Positions 17,629 through 24,831 of a stretch of 64,000 bases of DNA are shown piece after piece. The notes below the pieces were generated by a model, which was not told the origin of the DNA, made no database searches, and saw only the letters and a list, made by a program, of their open reading frames with translations. Source of the stretch: Candidatus Enterococcus ferrettii (GTDB lineage: Bacteria; Bacillota; Bacilli; Lactobacillales; Enterococcaceae); NCBI RefSeq assembly GCF_017377655.1, contig NZ_JAFREL010000062.1, forward strand, positions 1 through 64,000, given 5' to 3'. Positions within the stretch are counted from its first letter, which is position 1; the number at the start of each line of letters is the position of its first letter. A program made the translations under genes and the position numbers.

Positions 17629-18576
17629 TTATTTATCTGCTAATTGCCGTGCTGTTCTTTCATCAGTAATCAGTACATTTACTAGGTTGCCTTTGAGAGC
17701 TGCCCGGATTCCATCAACTTTTTCTTTGCCGCCAGAGACTGCAATTCGTCGAGGAATTTTTTTCAAGCGCTCCAGATCAATTGCCAGCACTCTTTTGTTC
17801 CAAGAGCAGTCTGCCAGTTGTCCAGAATGGTCGATAAAATTGTAGCAAATATCACCAGCCATTCGCTCCTGAGAATATTCCGAATTGATATTTACCTGAT
17901 CAGACAAGTAGGCATCTGTCAATGTAGAATAGATTGGAATACCACCGATACCCACCAATGCCATCGTTGCTGCTTCCCCTTCATCAAAAACATTTTTAAT
18001 AAAAGACTGCTGCATAAAAACTTTTTTGGCTTCTGGATTATCCACAGTAATCGGTGCATGTAATTCTACCGCATGTCCGCCACAGCGGGAAGCAAATAAT
18101 TCGCATACTTTGTTAGACTGAATAGTAATATGCTCCATACCCATGCCTCCTACTAAAGGAACAAAACGGACATTTGTCATTTGACTTTGTTTGGGGAAAT
18201 TAGCAGCTGCTTCATGAACAGTTGTTCCGGCTGAAACACTAATGGTATCCCATGGTTTAATGACACGAGACAGATATTTTGCTGCAGCAATACCTAATAA
18301 TTTATTTTGCAGTCCTCGACCAGCTGATTCAATACAAATAACTTCTTCCAAATTATAGATGCCCGCCAATTTCTCCTCCAAAGCATGAAAAGGACTGGCA
18401 AGATCATCATGAATAATGATTTCGACGATGCCCTCTTCTCGGGTACGAACCAAATATTTTGAAACCAGTGACCGGCTGATCTTTACCCGTTTCGCAATTT
18501 CTTCTTGCTTCAAGCCTTGTTCATAATACAACGACGCGATTTCCACCAGCAACCGCTTGTCATCTGCTAAGCTCAT
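17629..18576 (-). CDS. SorC-family transcriptional regulator (first of two)
   Basis: The ATG at 18576 lies seven bases after GGAGG; the ATG two codons earlier is too close to it. The 315-residue product has an N-terminal helix-turn-helix (LYYEQGLKQEEIAKRVKISRSLVSKYLVRTREEGIVEI) and the SorC sugar-phosphate-binding domain, with ISVSAGTTVHEAA, FVPLVGGMG and the C-terminal IAVSGGKEKVDGIRAAL. Such regulators respond to phosphorylated sugars. It is the last gene of the glucitol-type PTS cluster, 26 bases after a related regulator and beyond an internal terminator. Both probably control the PTS genes or the linked catabolic operon. Confidence 0.9.
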   Translation of the reverse strand: MSLADDKRLLVEIASLYYEQGLKQEEIAKRVKISRSLVSKYLVRTREEGIVEIIIHDDLASPFHALEEKLAGIYNLEEVICIESAGRGLQNKLLGIAAAKYLSRVIKPWDTISVSAGTTVHEAAANFPKQSQMTNVRFVPLVGGMGMEHITIQSNKVCELFASRCGGHAVELHAPITVDNPEAKKVFMQQSFIKNVFDEGEAATMALVGIGGIPIYSTLTDAYLSDQVNINSEYSQERMAGDICYNFIDHSGQLADCSWNKRVLAIDLERLKKIPRRIAVSGGKEKVDGIRAALKGNLVNVLITDERTARQLADK

Positions 18577-18602
18577 CTTCATTCCTCCAACGTTGCCGCT
18601 TT

Positions 18603-19568
18603 TTATGTAGCACTTTTCGTTTCTTTTCTAGCAAGTAAATATTCGGCTAGTTCATCAGTAACTGCTAAACAATTGATAATTTTCGTATCAATAGCGGTAT
18701 ATAGGGCTTCTTTTTTGTCTTCTTCATAACAGATCGCGCAAACCTTATCGATGTTACGGATATCCGTCAGATTGATTCCGATGACATTTTCATTAATGCG
18801 GCAGGATACTTCTTCCCCATTTTCGTCAAAAAAACGTGAATTCACATCCCCGATAACCTGCGCTTGTGCTAAATCTTCAATATCTTGCTGATCAATATAC
18901 CCGATTTCAGTCATAGTATTGCGTTTAGAAAAAGGTGTTGCCAATCCAACTAAAGCAAAATCGACTTTTTTTCCATCCTCCAGCACATCTTTCACTGTTA
19001 CATTTTCAACCAAATTTTGCTTAATAACAGGACTATCCACTAAAGCTGGCACGTACAAATACTTACAGTCCGCTCGCAGCTTGCGAGACAGATCGTGGGC
19101 AATCTGATTGGAATGGACCTCCACCTGACCAGAGCCCATCCCGCCAATCAACGGAATAATCGTCGCATCTGACTGATTCACATAAGGATATTCATCGACT
19201 AGGCGCCGCAAAACCCGTCCCCATGATACACCAATTTTTTTCGCCTTGGCAATATCTTTACGAAAAGTCGAGATAGCCGTCTGAATGATCAGCTTCTCAA
19301 TTTCTTGCGGTTGCAGATGACTGGTGTCAAGAACTGCCGCTCGCTTGATACCAAAAGCCTTCTGCAGCCTTAACTCCAACTCCACCGAATATGCACTTTG
19401 ACTGTTAATGTAAATATCCACGATGCCATTATTTTTAGCATCGTTCAAATACTTAGACACTAACTGTCTTGAAATACCTAACTGTTGAGCAATATCCGAT
19501 TGCTTCATTTCTTCTTTGTAATACATGGTGGCAACTCTAACTAAATCCCGATCATCCTGAATAACCAT
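18603..19568 (-). CDS. SorC-family transcriptional regulator (second)
   Basis: A 321-residue SorC regulator. Its helix-turn-helix lies in MYYKEEMKQSDIAQQLGISRQLVSKYLNDAKNNGIVDI, and the ligand domain has IGVSWGRVLRRLV, IIPLIGGMGSGQVEVHSNQIA and DFALVGLATPF. It differs clearly from its neighbour in the effector domain, so the two probably answer different signals. The ATG follows AGGAGGGG. A hairpin with a T run separates it from the EIIA gene upstream, so the regulators may be transcribed at lower level than the transporter. Confidence 0.9.
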   Translation of the reverse strand: MVIQDDRDLVRVATMYYKEEMKQSDIAQQLGISRQLVSKYLNDAKNNGIVDIYINSQSAYSVELELRLQKAFGIKRAAVLDTSHLQPQEIEKLIIQTAISTFRKDIAKAKKIGVSWGRVLRRLVDEYPYVNQSDATIIPLIGGMGSGQVEVHSNQIAHDLSRKLRADCKYLYVPALVDSPVIKQNLVENVTVKDVLEDGKKVDFALVGLATPFSKRNTMTEIGYIDQQDIEDLAQAQVIGDVNSRFFDENGEEVSCRINENVIGINLTDIRNIDKVCAICYEEDKKEALYTAIDTKIINCLAVTDELAEYLLARKETKSAT

Positions 19569-19590
19569 TGATACCCCTCCTGCTAAACCG

Positions 19591-19623
19591 AAAAATCCCC
19601 CCTGAAAATAAGGGAGGTTTTTT
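19591..19623 (-). terminator. Terminator between the EIIA gene and the regulator genes
   Basis: Minus strand: AACCTCCC pairs with GGGGGGATT around a nine-base loop, preceded by A and followed by T-rich sequence. It lies between the stop at 19626 and the regulator start at 19568 in the same direction, so it probably attenuates rather than blocks. Confidence 0.7.
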
Positions 19624-19625
19624 CG

Positions 19626-19982
19626 CTAACTAAATTCTATATTATCGCCAACTTCAAAAGTTGGAAATTCTCCCGGGCTGACAATAATCGCTCCTGGCAA
19701 AATTTCACCGATTTCATTTCTAAAGTAAATCGAAACATGCCCCAATTCATCAAAGTTCGGGTTTGCTTGTGAACCAACGGCTTCTATCTTATAAACCTTT
19801 TCGCCAATTTTTAATTGTCCACCTACTTGAATTGAATTGACCGGCTGTTCCTGCACCTCATGAATAACACTAATATCTCGTAATTCTGTGGTAGCACTGG
19901 GGCCAAATAAAATGACTAACTGTTCTTCTTCAAAAGCGGGGACCATTGATCCGACTTCAACAATTTTTGTATTTACCATCAT
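19626..19982 (-). CDS. srlB: PTS glucitol/sorbitol-family EIIA
   Basis: A 118-residue EIIA of the Gut family, with the opening KIVEVGSMVPAFEEEQLVILFGP, an ISVIHEVQEQ segment carrying a candidate phospho-His, and the C-terminal block NFDELGHVSIYFRN...LPGAIIV. It passes phosphate from HPr to the EIIB domain encoded just upstream. Two adjacent ATG codons follow GGAG; the second is equally possible. The gene is the last structural PTS gene, 20 bases behind the EIIBC gene. Confidence 0.9.
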   Translation of the reverse strand: MMVNTKIVEVGSMVPAFEEEQLVILFGPSATTELRDISVIHEVQEQPVNSIQVGGQLKIGEKVYKIEAVGSQANPNFDELGHVSIYFRNEIGEILPGAIIVSPGEFPTFEVGDNIEFS

Positions 19983-20002
19983 TTATTCTCCTAATCTATC
20001 GT

Positions 20003-21007
20003 TTAATACATGCCAAAGCTGGCAACGTAAGCCAAGATAACTGCGGTAAAACCTGTCAGCATTCGACTGTAAAGCAAAGCTGGCACTCCAACCTGAACTG
20101 TTTCAGGTTTGGCTTCTCCTAATGATAACCCAACCGGGATAAAGTCACACCCTACGTGGGCATTGATAGCAAATAAAGCAGGCAGTGCGTATTGAACAGG
20201 AATGGATCCATTAGCGATTTGGGTCCCAATTAACACACCAATTACCTGCGAAATTACCGCACCTGGTCCTAAAATTGGAGATAAGATAGGAATACTACAG
20301 ATCAATGCTAACACAATCATGCCAGGAAGTGAACCAGCAAGGGGCGACAATACCTCCGCAATTAAATCGCCAATCCCAGTGTAATTGATAATACCAATCA
20401 TCATACTAATAAAAGCCATAAAAGGAATGATATTTTTCAACAGCATATCTACTGCATCGCGACCCGATTGATAGAATACACCCATTACACCGCCAATTCC
20501 GCGAGAGAAACGAACTAAGAAACCATCTTTTTTAGCATTTTCTTTTGCGTGCTCTTCTTTGGCTTTTGCGTATTTTTCCTCAAACTTTTCTTCTTGCTGC
20601 GGTGTCGCTGTTTCTGTTGCAGCTGGTGCTGCTCCCTGAGCATCAGTTATCTTCACATTTTCTGGTTTGACACCTGAAACAAAGATATCTTCTGTGATAT
20701 GCTTTGCTAAAGGTCCAGATGGTGAAGACGGTAAAACATCCACTGTTGAAATACGTTTCATGGGGTAGACCCCAATACGTGCGGTTCCGCCGCAATCAAT
20801 GACCGCACACAGTGTTTCTTCCTCGGGCACTTGATTTTTAAAGCCATCCCAAGCCTCTGCTCCCGTTAGATCTGCAATTTGCTGAGCTACTGGATGAATC
20901 CCGCCACCAGTTACTGATACAACTTTATTTTTTGTTGCCGTTGGCGTTAACGTTAAACCAACACCCCAACCACCGTTTCCAGGTGATACGAAAACTGATT
21001 TGTACAT
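20003..21007 (-). CDS. srlE: PTS glucitol/sorbitol-family EIIB(C2)
   Basis: A 334-residue protein with a cytoplasmic IIB part ([17 protein letters not shown], phospho-Cys72 in [16 protein letters not shown]), a charged alanine/glutamate-rich linker (about residues 125-160) and a membrane part with about four helices, including [11 protein letters not shown] and [24 protein letters not shown]. This is the SrlE architecture, which pairs with the separate EIIC encoded upstream. It phosphorylates the incoming polyol. The ATG at 21007 is preceded by a purine-rich stretch about seven bases upstream. Confidence 0.92.
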   Translation of the reverse strand: MYKSVFVSPGNGGWGVGLTLTPTATKNKVVSVTGGGIHPVAQQIADLTGAEAWDGFKNQVPEEETLCAVIDCGGTARIGVYPMKRISTVDVLPSSPSGPLAKHITEDIFVSGVKPENVKITDAQGAAPAATETATPQQEEKFEEKYAKAKEEHAKENAKKDGFLVRFSRGIGGVMGVFYQSGRDAVDMLLKNIIPFMAFISMMIGIINYTGIGDLIAEVLSPLAGSLPGMIVLALICSIPILSPILGPGAVISQVIGVLIGTQIANGSIPVQYALPALFAINAHVGCDFIPVGLSLGEAKPETVQVGVPALLYSRMLTGFTAVILAYVASFGMY

Positions 21008-21041
21008 AATTTATTTGCCCCCTATAATAAGAAATTTACTT

Positions 21042-21575
21042 TTACACGTTTACTTTCTTCGCTTCTTTGGCTATCAAAAACTTAGTTAAACGTTCAGTGA
21101 CAATTCCCCGCATTAAGATAACCACAATCCCTACTAGAAAATAGCGCACAGCCAAACTGGACTGATTATAACCAGCTTCCATTACCCCATTGGCAATTCC
21201 TAAGTAAACAAACAATTCACCTGCATTCGCATATGGGAATAATCCAGTTACAGGATGCAGGAAAGAAACCACTGAATCATAAAATGCAGGTTTTTCATCT
21301 TCCTTAACAAACTTCCCAAAAGTATAAGCCATCGGGTTAGTCAACATCATAACTGACAGCATTGGCATAATAGAATAGCGTAAAATCATATATTTTGAAC
21401 AATAGCGGATAGCTCTGTCAACACGTTCTTCTCCAATAAATGCAATAACTGAGTAAGTGAAAGTCAAAAGGACAATCAGCAAAGGTATAATTCCAGTCAT
21501 AAATCCCATGAACTGTTCGCCGCCAGCTTCAAATAAGCCAATAAAGTTTTTACCAAACCATTCAATATATTTCAT
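21042..21575 (-). CDS. srlA: PTS glucitol/sorbitol-family EIIC
   Basis: A 177-residue membrane protein of the SrlA family: KYIEWFGKNFIGLFEAGGEQFMGFMTGIIP split over residues 1-32, a GEERVDRAIRYCSKY loop, the MLTNPMAYTFGKF motif and a C-terminal MRGIVTERLTKFL. It forms the substrate channel with the SrlE membrane part. It begins only two bases after the gutM stop, so the two are translationally linked. AAGGAG precedes the ATG. Confidence 0.93.
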   Translation of the reverse strand: MKYIEWFGKNFIGLFEAGGEQFMGFMTGIIPLLIVLLTFTYSVIAFIGEERVDRAIRYCSKYMILRYSIMPMLSVMMLTNPMAYTFGKFVKEDEKPAFYDSVVSFLHPVTGLFPYANAGELFVYLGIANGVMEAGYNQSSLAVRYFLVGIVVILMRGIVTERLTKFLIAKEAKKVNV

Positions 21576-21577
21576 AG

Positions 21578-21982
21578 TTAATTAACTCCTTCTATTATAT
21601 GAGCAACCGCTTCCAACTTCCGTAAGTAAATCTTCTCAAGTACACTCTCTACTTGAGATAAGCGTGTCTGCTTCATTTTTTTGTCGTGTATTTCTGCTAA
21701 ATTGATTCCTTGGTAAGACGGTTCCTGTTTAAAGCGAGCAAAGATAGTAAAGCCTTTACAGACATAACAGCTGATAATTTTGTTATTTTGATCTGCAACT
21801 ACTGCAACAATTGTCTTAAACAATGAACCCTTTGAGACATCGGTATACAGCTCATGAAAAGCATGATTCTGATAAGCAACCGTGATCTTCTTAATAAAAC
21901 CTTGATAATACTTCACTTGAAAAATGCTGCCTAAGCTTTGGATCATCATCAAAACGAACAGAACAATCAGCAATTGATGCAT
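21578..21982 (-). CDS. gutM: GutM-family glucitol operon activator protein
   Basis: A 134-residue protein with one N-terminal hydrophobic segment (LLIVLFVLMMIQSLGSIFQ) and the GutM block KGSLFKTIVAVVADQNNKIISCYVCKGFTIFARF. GutM is described as an activator of the E. coli glucitol operon, but its membrane-anchored form suggests it acts with the transporter. Here it precedes the EIIC gene, unlike in E. coli where it follows the dehydrogenase gene. GAGGAAA precedes the ATG. Confidence 0.85.
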   Translation of the reverse strand: MHQLLIVLFVLMMIQSLGSIFQVKYYQGFIKKITVAYQNHAFHELYTDVSKGSLFKTIVAVVADQNNKIISCYVCKGFTIFARFKQEPSYQGINLAEIHDKKMKQTRLSQVESVLEKIYLRKLEAVAHIIEGVN

Positions 21983-22037
21983 TAAATTTCCTCTTTTCTA
22001 CTGCAGGCAGTATTTTCTGCCTGCAGCGGATTTTTGT

Positions 22038-23282
22038 TTAAGCAAATGTTTCGTCTTGTAATTTACGTAGTTTGTAAACAGTGGTTGATTCATCTAATTC
22101 AACATCATCCATCGTTAAGAATGCTCCGTCTTTAATATCCTTTTTAGCGACTGCTCCGGCAATTAAACCAATTGGAATATTGGCATTATTCTTCATGTCT
22201 TCATGCGTTTCCAGCACACCACGGACACAGAAGCCGCCGATTCCGTCAATCTTCTCACCAGCCTTAATATCCTTTTTAGCGACACAAACCGTTTCAGATA
22301 CTGGTGCCCCCATTGGAACAATCGCTGTATCTTGCTCTAACACCGCACGAGCAATGGTAATTGGTGTTTCTAATGAACATAAATGGAATGGACGATATAA
22401 GATGTGGTGATCTCGATCCCCTTTCTTCATTAAGTAGTTCATCTCATGCGCTACGCCTTCATTTTGACCTTTAACAATACAGAAAATCCCTGGCGCGATA
22501 CCGTCAACATATTCTACAACGCCGAATTTACTTAGTACGCCACCATTTTCCTTCAAATCTAAGTTCTTCACAGTACCATCTAAATCAGCTGAAATCCCAT
22601 GCATCCCCACTACGTCAGGAACAAAGCCCATCGCATTAGACAATAGATTCATTTCACCCATCGTTTTGGTTCCATCTTGGAAAGAAGCCAGAATCTTAGG
22701 ACTCATTACTTGTGCTTTCGCCTTTTCAGCAGCTGTATCAGGATTGGCATGAACCATTAATTTGTTATTCTTTCCTTTACCAGCAACTAGCACTTCCATT
22801 CCCATGCTTTTCGCAAATTCATACATTTGCATCGTTGCAGCTGGCTCATCACCATCTGAACCAGTGTAAATTAAATCTGTTGAGTCATATAATTTTTTCA
22901 TTAATGGCCCAATCGTAATATCAATTTCAACATTTAGTAAAACTAAGTGTTTCTTAGCCATCAAGGATTCTAAAGAAATTTGAGCCCCTGCTTCTGGAAC
23001 ACCCGTTGCATCTACAATAATTTCTACCTTGTCTGAATGAATAATATCTTTAAAGTTTTGGCTAATTAAAATATCCACTTTCTTATCAGCGCTAGCATTG
23101 TAGGCCTCTGCCGCACGAGTTGCTGCATCTAAGTTGATATCACTGATTCCGGCTACGATCATCCCAGGAATTGTCGAAATCTGAGAGATCATTCCAAAGC
23201 CCATTTGACCAGCACCGATTACCCCAACCTTGATTGGAGCACCATTTTTTTCCCGTTCTAATAATTTTCCATATAACGTCAT
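22038..23282 (-). CDS. NAD(P)-dependent oxidoreductase with SAF domain (homoserine-dehydrogenase-like, COG4091 type)
   Basis: A 414-residue protein with a Rossmann domain (VGVIGAGQMGFGM at residues 19-31, DATGVPEAGAQI further on) and a C-terminal SAF domain (VAKKDIKAGEKIDGIGGFCVRGVLE at about 320-345, split here from the second half LIAGAVAKKDIKDGAFLTMDDV). It belongs with proteins annotated as predicted homoserine dehydrogenases, though threonine-pathway genes are absent. As the first gene of the glucitol-type PTS operon it stands where a polyol-phosphate dehydrogenase would be expected, and no SrlD-type short-chain dehydrogenase is present. I infer that it oxidises the imported phosphorylated polyol or a product of it. 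Its promoter has a cre-like site. Confidence 0.8.
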   Translation of the reverse strand: MTLYGKLLEREKNGAPIKVGVIGAGQMGFGMISQISTIPGMIVAGISDINLDAATRAAEAYNASADKKVDILISQNFKDIIHSDKVEIIVDATGVPEAGAQISLESLMAKKHLVLLNVEIDITIGPLMKKLYDSTDLIYTGSDGDEPAATMQMYEFAKSMGMEVLVAGKGKNNKLMVHANPDTAAEKAKAQVMSPKILASFQDGTKTMGEMNLLSNAMGFVPDVVGMHGISADLDGTVKNLDLKENGGVLSKFGVVEYVDGIAPGIFCIVKGQNEGVAHEMNYLMKKGDRDHHILYRPFHLCSLETPITIARAVLEQDTAIVPMGAPVSETVCVAKKDIKAGEKIDGIGGFCVRGVLETHEDMKNNANIPIGLIAGAVAKKDIKDGAFLTMDDVELDESTTVYKLRKLQDETFA

Positions 23283-23307
23283 TTGAAACCCTCCAAACTT
23301 TTTTTGT

Positions 23308-23332
23308 CATATGCTAATGTTATTGGCATATG
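23308..23332. promoter_or_regulatory. Inverted repeat in the PTS operon leader, candidate SorC operator
   Basis: Arms CATATGC (23308-23314) and GCATATG (23326-23332) with 11 bases between, located just downstream of the predicted -10 and upstream of the ribosome site. Its position suits a regulator encoded in the cluster. Assignment to SorC is inference. Confidence 0.5.
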
Positions 23333-23345
23333 TCTTACAAGGATT

Positions 23346-23381
23346 AGTATAGCATCTAAAGTTAGTTTGTCAACGCTTTCT
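23346..23381 (-). promoter_or_regulatory. PTS operon promoter overlapped by a cre-like site
   Basis: Minus strand: -35 TTGACA (23373-23368), 16-base spacer, extended -10 TGCTATACT with hexamer at 23351-23346. The sequence AGAAAGCGTTGACA (23381-23368) matches the catabolite response element pattern TGNAARCGNWWWCA except at two positions and covers the -35, so CcpA would be expected to repress. Confidence 0.75.
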
Positions 23382-23524
23382 GTCAACTTTTTCTCAAAAT
23401 ACGTAAATTATGTCACGTTCGATTGAACATTTGTTAATGTAAGAAAACGAATTTTATTGAATATAAAATAACGGTTATCCATATGATTTTACTTTCATAT
23501 TTAGTTTAAGCCTGAAAAAAAGAC

Positions 23525-23564
23525 AAAAAAATCTGCCGCTAGCGAAAGATTCACCAGCAACAGA
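23525..23564 (-). terminator. Terminator of the TIM-like gene
   Basis: Minus strand: TCTGTTGCT pairs with AGCGGCAGA, extended by GTGAA/TTCGC, followed by seven T. Confidence 0.85.
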
Positions 23565-23583
23565 CTGCGTAGTTTATTTATTT

Positions 23584-24258
23584 TTATGCGTTTAAAAAGG
23601 TTTGAACTTTTTTGTAATCGTTGACGACATTTAACATTTCCTGTCTCTTTTGTTGAGTGCTCTCGTTACAGCTAACTTCGCCTACTCCGTCCAGCCCCAT
23701 CATTAAACTATTTAATACCCTATTTGATGAAATTGTATTCGCACCGTAAATAATCGCCAACTGTGGATACTCTTTTTTTAGCCGAGCCACTAACCTCTTT
23801 TGCTCATTGCATTGTTCTTTAAAGACTGCATCAGCTGACTGTTTGCTGTCAAACTTCCATTTTAGAATATCCAAATAAGCTAGTACCTCCTCTGGTAATT
23901 CAAACGGAGCCTCCGTACGAACCAGAATTAAATAGCCGATCTTTTTCGCCGCCTGCAAAATGGCGATTGCTTGGTCTAGCTGTTTCATCTCATCAAAAAT
24001 TAAAACAGCAGCGCCTGCTTCTCGAAGCTCTTCAAGTTTCTCAGACGATTGACCTTCAAACACGATTCCTATCCAGAGACGCTTTGTCGCTGCATTAAGT
24101 TGAGCAACGTCATCAACACTTGCAGTAAAAATGGTATCTAACCCTAATTCAATGCTCTTTTGATCCATTTGAACAGCATTTTCAACAGCTGCCTCTCCTT
24201 TCCAAAGTACTTGAGAATTAACACAATAAAATGGGAGCGTTAAATGTTTTTTCTGCAT
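23584..24258 (-). CDS. Triosephosphate-isomerase-like protein lacking the catalytic residues
   Basis: A 224-residue alpha/beta protein. Aligned by eye with the TIM-family isomerase at 28248-28946 it keeps the fold landmarks (LPFYCVNSQ for QPFFVFNPK; REAGAAVLIFDE for HAGARAVFLNHAE; a C-terminal LAIIYGANTISSNRVLNSL followed by GLDGVGEV). At the catalytic positions Lys15 becomes Gln16, His97 becomes Glu90 and Glu145 becomes Lys135, and the loop-6 IGTG segment is gone. A normal TIM reaction therefore seems impossible; a regulatory or other role, or a different chemistry, is inferred. It is monocistronic, divergent from phosphoketolase, and has an operator-like region upstream. AAAGGAAG precedes the ATG. 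Confidence 0.7.
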   Translation of the reverse strand: MQKKHLTLPFYCVNSQVLWKGEAAVENAVQMDQKSIELGLDTIFTASVDDVAQLNAATKRLWIGIVFEGQSSEKLEELREAGAAVLIFDEMKQLDQAIAILQAAKKIGYLILVRTEAPFELPEEVLAYLDILKWKFDSKQSADAVFKEQCNEQKRLVARLKKEYPQLAIIYGANTISSNRVLNSLMMGLDGVGEVSCNESTQQKRQEMLNVVNDYKKVQTFLNA

Positions 24259-24288
24259 CGATTATCTTCCTTTCTGACCTCTCTATTA

Positions 24289-24311
24289 GTGAATTAAATC
24301 ACAAATAGTGA
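24289..24311. promoter_or_regulatory. Three alternating GTGA/TCAC half-sites upstream of the TIM-like gene
   Basis: GTGA at 24289, TCAC at 24299 and GTGA at 24308 form two overlapping inverted repeats (GTGA-6-TCAC and ATCAC-5-GTGAT) about 35 bases before the start codon. Spacing near one helical turn suggests a protein-binding site. Confidence 0.45.
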
Positions 24312-24751
24312 TAAAAAATTAAGGTGCTTTTCAATGGTAAACTACGATTTCCTTAGGTATCCTACTGATAGTTCTGTATTATTGCACAAGAAAAATGGCT
24401 GGTCAACTGTTTATTTGTGAATAATTGATCAATATTTTACTGTTAATTTTATATCTACTATAAATTGATTTAGAAAATTACATACTCAATTTTTTTCGAA
24501 CCTCCTTGTCTTTGTATGAAAATCCACGATAACTTTCTTACTATTTCCGGATTATGTTTTTTGTAGAACAAGTGCCTATTGTCTGGTTATGCGAACATCA
24601 TTGAAAATTTCCTTTGTTATTTTATTTAAATTTTCTAAACTTTTCTCTCTATCAAGAAATACTTTCCCTGCGATAAAAATTTATTCCAGCTGCAGATAGT
24701 TTTAAGGTCTTCTCATTGATCTGAAACTACTTAATTTGTTCTTTTATAAAA

Positions 24752-24786
24752 AAGTAGTTTACTTATTCACAAGTTAAAGGTATATT
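24752..24786 (+). promoter_or_regulatory. xfp promoter with a palindrome over the -35
   Basis: -35 TTTACT (24758-24763), 17-base spacer, -10 TATATT (24781-24786). The palindrome-like AAGTAGTTTACTT (24752-24764) covers the -35. Confidence 0.6.
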
Positions 24787-24801
24787 GTACTCAAATAATA
24801 A

Positions 24802-24815
24802 AAGTAAATTTTACT
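24802..24815. promoter_or_regulatory. Palindrome in the xfp leader
   Basis: AAGTAAATTTTACT lies directly before the ribosome site of xfp and resembles the palindrome over the -35. The pair could be an operator looped or bound at both ends. Confidence 0.45.
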
Positions 24816-24831
24816 ACAAAGGAGTTTTATC

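Larger units (their letters stand above)
23283..23583. other. Intergenic region upstream of the glucitol-type PTS operon
   Basis: 301 bases holding the PTS operon promoter with cre-like and inverted-repeat sites (23308-23381) and, at its right end, the terminator of the TIM-like gene. The middle (about 23385-23520) is A/T-rich with no open frame or motif I recognise. Confidence 0.6.
24259..24831. other. Divergent regulatory region between the TIM-like gene and xfp
   Basis: 573 bases. The left end holds alternating GTGA/TCAC half-sites ahead of the TIM-like gene; the right end holds the xfp promoter and two AAGTA/TACTT-type palindromes. The central 400 bases are A/T-rich, without an open frame or a hairpin I would call. 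Confidence 0.6.

Noticed and set aside
17629..24258. Plain sorbitol operon
   Set aside because: The transporter is glucitol-type, but no SrlD-type sorbitol-6-phosphate dehydrogenase is present, so the substrate is left open.
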